DNA of 9,448 bases, taken from contig JAEEQI010000095.1 in assembly GCA_016285215.1 (NCBI GenBank), positions 1-9,448 on the forward strand. The letters are read 5' to 3'. A program made the position numbers and the translations under genes. This document shows, one piece after another, positions 6,788 through 9,448 of this stretch (positions are counted from its first letter, which is position 1; the number at the start of each line of letters is the position of its first letter). This DNA is from Bacteroidales bacterium. Its GTDB lineage: Bacteria > Bacteroidota > Bacteroidia > Bacteroidales > UBA932. The notes under the pieces are model-generated. The model was not told the DNA's origin. It searched no databases and worked only from the letters and a program-made list of their open reading frames with translations.

Positions 6788-7810
6788 TTAGAATTTGGAG
6801 GTTAGTACCTTACAAGTATTGAGGGCGCTGATGCAGGTGCCCAGCACGCCGTGCAGGCCAATGTTCTGTCCCGTGAGGAAGAGCCAGGGAATGGGCGTCT
6901 CCGGGGGAAGATAATCGGCCGAAGAGAATTTCTTAATGCCGAAGGCCGTGCCTCCGGGGGTACCGGTGTAGCGTTCCCAAGTTTCGGGGGTGCTCACCCA
7001 GTATTTGGCAATGGAGAACGGAAGGTCCGGGATGCGAGTGGCGGCAATCTCCTTGATCTCTTCCGGAGTGATGGGCGCAAAACCCAGCAGATCCACGCTG
7101 CGGGCGTAACCGTCTGCATCGGGCTCTCCAAAATGGATCATCACCTTGTCCTGGATAAAGATGTCGTGGTCTACCCAGGGCAGCATACCCTGCCGCAGCT
7201 TGCAGTTGAGCGTAACCACGCCGGGGCCGTCTTCCAGCTTGTTCAGGCGCTTGATATAAGACGAGCGCACGTGGTCCTTGAGCAGGCTGAAGGTCACTCT
7301 GGGATGGATGGCCGATACAATGATATCGGACCGGAAGGTACTGGTATCGGAGCAAATGACCTCACGGTCCTCTATGCTCACCACCTTCTTGTTGAGACGG
7401 ATGTCCTGCGTCTTCACCAGCGCATCAATGAGCGTTTTGCCGCCGCCTTTGAGGCGCCAGGTACTGCCCACGTAAGGCTCAGCCACGTGCTTGTACTCAT
7501 CCGGCGTACCGGAAGAAAGCCGCATAAAAGGACCGCTTTCAATGAATTCATCCTCTCCGGCCTGCACCCAGGGAAGGTAATTAAGGCCGAAGGGCTCGAA
7601 AATCTTGCGGAGCGGGCCACCCGGCTCCATACCGCCCACAGAGTGGAAACCCGTATCAAAGCGGACTCCTTCACGGACGAAGGTCTGCAGCGCACCGCCG
7701 GGCTGTGCCCCCTGTTCCAGGATGGTCACATCCCATCTTTCCCGGGTAAGAAGCTTACCCAGAAAGAGGCCGCCCAGGCCGCCGCCAATGATGAGAACCT
7801 GCTTAGACAT
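6788..7810 (-). CDS. FAD-dependent oxidoreductase, phytoene desaturase/carotenoid isomerase-like, shortened
   Basis: The N-terminus has a Rossmann dinucleotide motif, VLIIGGGLGGL (5-15), with Glu32 positioned to bind the FAD ribose and PGGALQTF (37-44) after it. FDTGFHSVGG (51-60) is typical of the CrtI/COG1233 family seen in flexirubin and aryl-polyene loci. TGTPGGTAFGIKK (282-294) and the second FAD contact TGQNIGLHGVLG (313-324) complete the fold. At 340 residues it is well below the 480-510 I recall for relatives. The segment that should separate about residue 106 (TPDEY) from VGSTWRLKGG (114-123) is missing while the frame stays open. That segment normally includes helices of the substrate or membrane domain. 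Possible roles are desaturation, isomerisation or oxidation of a polyene or lipid chain. ATG at 7810 overlaps the ketosynthase stop by 8 nt. Confidence 0.82.
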   Translation of the reverse strand: MSKQVLIIGGGLGGLFLGKLLTRERWDVTILEQGAQPGGALQTFVREGVRFDTGFHSVGGMEPGGPLRKIFEPFGLNYLPWVQAGEDEFIESGPFMRLSSGTPDEYKHVAEPYVGSTWRLKGGGKTLIDALVKTQDIRLNKKVVSIEDREVICSDTSTFRSDIIVSAIHPRVTFSLLKDHVRSSYIKRLNKLEDGPGVVTLNCKLRQGMLPWVDHDIFIQDKVMIHFGEPDADGYARSVDLLGFAPITPEEIKEIAATRIPDLPFSIAKYWVSTPETWERYTGTPGGTAFGIKKFSSADYLPPETPIPWLFLTGQNIGLHGVLGTCISALNTCKVLTSKF

Positions 7811-9020
7811 TCTTTATGATAAGGGTAGAGTTGGTTCCGCCAAAGCCGAAGGAATTGGACAGGAAGGTGTCAAAGTGAGCAGCCTGCGTGGTGGCAGGGA
7901 TGAGCAGATGGCAGCTGTCCTCGTCCGGATTCTCAAAGTTGATGTTACCGGCTATGAAGTCGTTCTTCATCATAAGGATGGAGTAAATGACCTCCGAAGC
8001 ACCGGCCATCCACATCTCGTGACCGGTCTGGCTCTTGGTAGAGGTAATGGGAACGGTCTTTTCTCCCAGTACGCGCAGCAGGGCCTTGGCCTCGTTGGCG
8101 TCTCCCACGTGAGTGGAGGTAGCGTGAGCGTTCACGTAACCAATCTCCTTGAGACCCACGCCGGCACGCTTGATGGCCATCTCCAGCGAACGGGCCGGAC
8201 CGTCCACATTGGGAGAAGAAATATGATCTCCATTGGCCGAGAAGCCGTAACCCAGCACCTCAGCAATGATGGGAGCTCCGCGCTTGACAGCGTGCTCGTA
8301 CTCTTCCAGAATAACGGTAGCCGCACCACCGCCCGGAACCAGACCGTCACGGTCACGGTCAAAAGGACGGGAAGCCCTGGCAGGTTCCTCCTCACGGGTA
8401 GAGAAGGCCGATATGCCGTCAAACGATCCGGTTGCCTCCGGATTCACTTCCTGGGCACCGCCGCAAACAACCATATCCTGAAGGCCGTTCTGAATAAGAA
8501 GCGCACCCAGGCCAATAGCGTGGGAACCGCTGGCGCAAGCGCCCGACACGGTCAGATTGATACCCTTGAGGTGGAAAATCACACCAAGGTTCATTGTAAC
8601 GGTGGAGTTCATACTCTGGAAAATGGCACCGCTGCCACAGAGCATAGTATCGTTCTTCTCTCTGATCTTGGCTATAGAATCGTACACAGCCTTGGCCGTG
8701 CTGTCGTTGCCGTACAGCAGACCCACCTCGTGGGCATCCAGGTAATCCTGGTCAATCTTGGCCTGAGCCAATGCATCACGGGTAGCGCAATAAGCATACA
8801 ATGCCGGTTCCGGCATATAAACGCGCTGTGCACGAGGAAGCTCTTTCTTCAGATCCGGCAGCGGAACAAAAGACGTAAGTCCACTCCGGAATCCCATTTC
8901 CTTCCGGGCCTGGTCCAGCACAATACCACTCTTGCCACTATACAGTGAATCCCTCACTTCGTCCAGGGTCACTCCCAAGCAAGACCAAATGCCCATTCCG
9001 GTAATAACAACTCTCTTCAT
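7803..9020 (-). CDS. Beta-ketoacyl-[ACP] synthase (FabF/aryl-polyene KS type)
   Basis: This 405-residue protein is a full-length condensing enzyme of the FabB/FabF group. The nucleophile is Cys162 in SGACASGSH; the catalytic histidines are His299 (NAHATST) and His334 (KSQTGHEMWMAG, with Lys329). FGFGGTNS (391-398) is the glycine-rich C-terminal loop. The triad is Cys-His-His and intact, so it should catalyse decarboxylative condensation of malonyl-ACP with an acyl-ACP rather than act as a chain-length factor. The WMAGASE version of the His334 loop differs from housekeeping FabF (usually LGAAG) and fits the ketosynthases of aryl-polyene/flexirubin clusters. It is the first gene of a three-gene operon whose TAnnTTTG promoter lies just upstream. 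No ACP gene adjoins it. Confidence 0.92.
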   Translation of the reverse strand: MKRVVITGMGIWSCLGVTLDEVRDSLYSGKSGIVLDQARKEMGFRSGLTSFVPLPDLKKELPRAQRVYMPEPALYAYCATRDALAQAKIDQDYLDAHEVGLLYGNDSTAKAVYDSIAKIREKNDTMLCGSGAIFQSMNSTVTMNLGVIFHLKGINLTVSGACASGSHAIGLGALLIQNGLQDMVVCGGAQEVNPEATGSFDGISAFSTREEEPARASRPFDRDRDGLVPGGGAATVILEEYEHAVKRGAPIIAEVLGYGFSANGDHISSPNVDGPARSLEMAIKRAGVGLKEIGYVNAHATSTHVGDANEAKALLRVLGEKTVPITSTKSQTGHEMWMAGASEVIYSILMMKNDFIAGNINFENPDEDSCHLLIPATTQAAHFDTFLSNSFGFGGTNSTLIIKNV

Positions 9021-9045
9021 AATTCATTAATAGGTATAAGGATTA

Positions 9046-9053
9046 CAAATATA
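9046..9053 (-). promoter_or_regulatory. Bacteroidetes -7 box for the ketosynthase operon
   Basis: On the minus strand the bases are TATATTTG, a perfect TAnnTTTG match. They lie 25 nt upstream of the ketosynthase ATG at 9020, predicting a leader of about 20 nt. A TTTG -33 element at the expected distance is not evident. The box separates the operon from the folded element at 9134-9301, which is therefore probably not part of this mRNA leader. Confidence 0.55.
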
Positions 9054-9056
9054 GTG

Positions 9057-9103
9057 ATTTTATCTTATACTCCCATCATCCATCTCTTCCCCCTCCATCC
9101 TCC
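9057..9103. other. G-free pyrimidine-rich tract upstream of the ketosynthase promoter
   Basis: The plus strand has no G for 47 nt, with runs such as CTTCCCCCTCC; the minus strand is correspondingly purine-rich with several GG and one GGGGG run. No reading frame or known site is evident. It may be a spacer, a weak two-tier G-quadruplex on the minus strand, or an activator or DNA-structure element. Confidence 0.35.
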
Positions 9104-9133
9104 GGAACTTATTTCCAGAAAAACGTGCCCTCC

Positions 9134-9301
9134 AGGGAGAGCCTCCTGAAGGTACGGACCTTCGGTCCTATCCCTCCCACGCCTTCGGCGCGGGCCCCTC
9201 TCCCATACTGGGAGATCCCCACCCTTTCCCCCTATTGTCCCCCAGGGGACATCTGCCCTTACGGGGGCCATGGGCGGCTACGCCTTCCGGAGGCTCTCCC
9301 T
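9134..9301. other. Highly folded GC-rich element closed by an 18/19 inverted repeat
   Basis: The arms 9134-9152 (AGGGAGAGCCTCC...) and 9283-9301 (...GGAGGCTCTCCCT) pair over 19 positions with one mismatch (9147/9288). Inside are consecutive hairpins: GGACC-TTC-GGTCC (9156-9168); CCC-A-CGCC-TTC-GGCG-C-GGG (9176-9194); TCTCCCA-TAC-TGGGAGA (9199-9215); TGTCCC-CCAG-GGGACA (9236-9251); CCC-TTAC-GGG (9256-9265); GCC-ATG-GGC (9267-9275); and GGC-TAC-GCC (9276-9284), the last competing with the closing stem. The layout is a closed multibranch structure such as a noncoding RNA, a structured leader or an interspersed palindromic repeat. It does not match RNase P, SRP RNA or tmRNA motifs that I know. 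The strand of any transcript is unknown. Confidence 0.55.
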
Positions 9302-9376
9302 TCCGGTCACTACTAATTGGCCGCTGGCACTTAAACGACTGATAAACAATAAAATAAACAAATTAACCCCCTATTG
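9228..9376. repeat. Pair of 10-bp direct repeats CCCCCTATTG
   Basis: Identical copies lie at 9228-9237, inside the folded element, and at 9367-9376, in the AT-rich flank. They are 139 nt apart. Function unknown; the length is only modestly above what chance could give in so C-rich a region. Confidence 0.35.
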
Positions 9377-9448
9377 ACGACAGGGTGTTCAAATTGTTAA
9401 CACTCATATATTCACTGACTTAACCGCCAGCACTATAAAACGAATATG
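9302..9448. other. AT-rich noncoding flank with an imperfect direct repeat
   Basis: I see no gene here. CCGCTGGCACTTAAACGA (9321-9338) recurs imperfectly as CCGCCAGCACTATAAAACGA (9424-9443), differing at two adjacent bases and by two single-A insertions. This could be a pair of protein-binding sites or remnants of a duplication. An ATG at 9446-9448 might start a rightward gene beyond the window, but there is no coding sequence with which to judge it. Confidence 0.3.

Noticed and set aside
7605..8948. 447-codon plus-strand frame over the oxidoreductase and ketosynthase genes
   Set aside because: It is opposite an intact ketosynthase with its catalytic triad and crosses a gene boundary. No domain is visible.
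9065..9271. 68-codon minus-strand frame in the folded region
   Set aside because: The translation is Gly/Arg/Trp-rich low complexity dictated by hairpins and purine runs. No plausible start context was found and it overlaps the predicted RNA or repeat fold.
9125..9316. 63-codon plus-strand frame in the folded region
   Set aside because: It is Pro/Ser/Leu-rich translation of C-rich hairpin DNA and has no family resemblance.
9374..9402. Sigma70-like TTGACG and TTAACA pair
   Set aside because: Bacteroidetes primary sigma factors use TTTG/TAnnTTTG, and the -10 match is poor. There is no gene in view to support it.
9134..9443. CRISPR array or integron attC site
   Set aside because: The repeats are few, irregular and inverted rather than regularly spaced direct repeats. 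I found no GTTRRRY/RYYYAAC core pair and no integrase or cas gene.

Overview
The window looks like a chromosomal segment of a member of the Bacteroidota, probably an uncultured gut-type Bacteroidales. The evidence is Bacteroidetes-type -7 boxes (TAnnTTTG) in front of three transcription units, starts without Shine-Dalgarno sequences, a ROK regulator paired with an aminotransferase, and a polyene-type ketosynthase/oxidoreductase/reductase set. I see no insertion sequence, phage gene, CRISPR array, tRNA or rRNA.

Layout: (1) Bases 1-3570, minus strand, hold a translationally coupled three-gene unit. It reads a two-membrane-segment HAMP/coiled-coil sensor-like protein (ATGA overlap), then the TrkH potassium channel subunit (TAGTG overlap), then a RecD-like helicase that runs off the left edge. 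(2) Bases 3571-3684 are a compact AT-rich divergent promoter region carrying a 7-bp-arm palindrome at the predicted start of the rightward transcript. (3) Bases 3685-6087, plus strand, hold a ROK-family repressor and a class I/II PLP aminotransferase 6 nt downstream. (4) Bases 6065-9020, minus strand, hold a tight three-gene operon: a FabF/aryl-polyene-type ketosynthase, a short phytoene-desaturase-like FAD oxidoreductase and a FabG-type ketoreductase. The last gene overlaps the 3' end of the aminotransferase tail to tail by 23 nt. (5) Bases 9021-9448 have no convincing gene. They hold the ketosynthase promoter, a G-free tract, a roughly 168-nt GC-rich element closed by a 19-nt near-perfect inverted repeat with several internal hairpins, and an AT-rich tail with short direct repeats.

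Functionally, the left unit concerns K+ uptake, possibly sensed or modulated by the HAMP protein, with a DNA-repair-type helicase attached. The central unit is a putatively autoregulated sugar- or amine-responsive regulator with a metabolic aminotransferase. The right unit looks like an elongation/reduction module for a flexirubin or aryl-polyene type lipid or pigment. It has no acyl carrier protein or dehydratase in view. The most unusual items are the folded element at 9134-9301, the output-less sensor coupled to TrkH, and the shortened FAD oxidoreductase.
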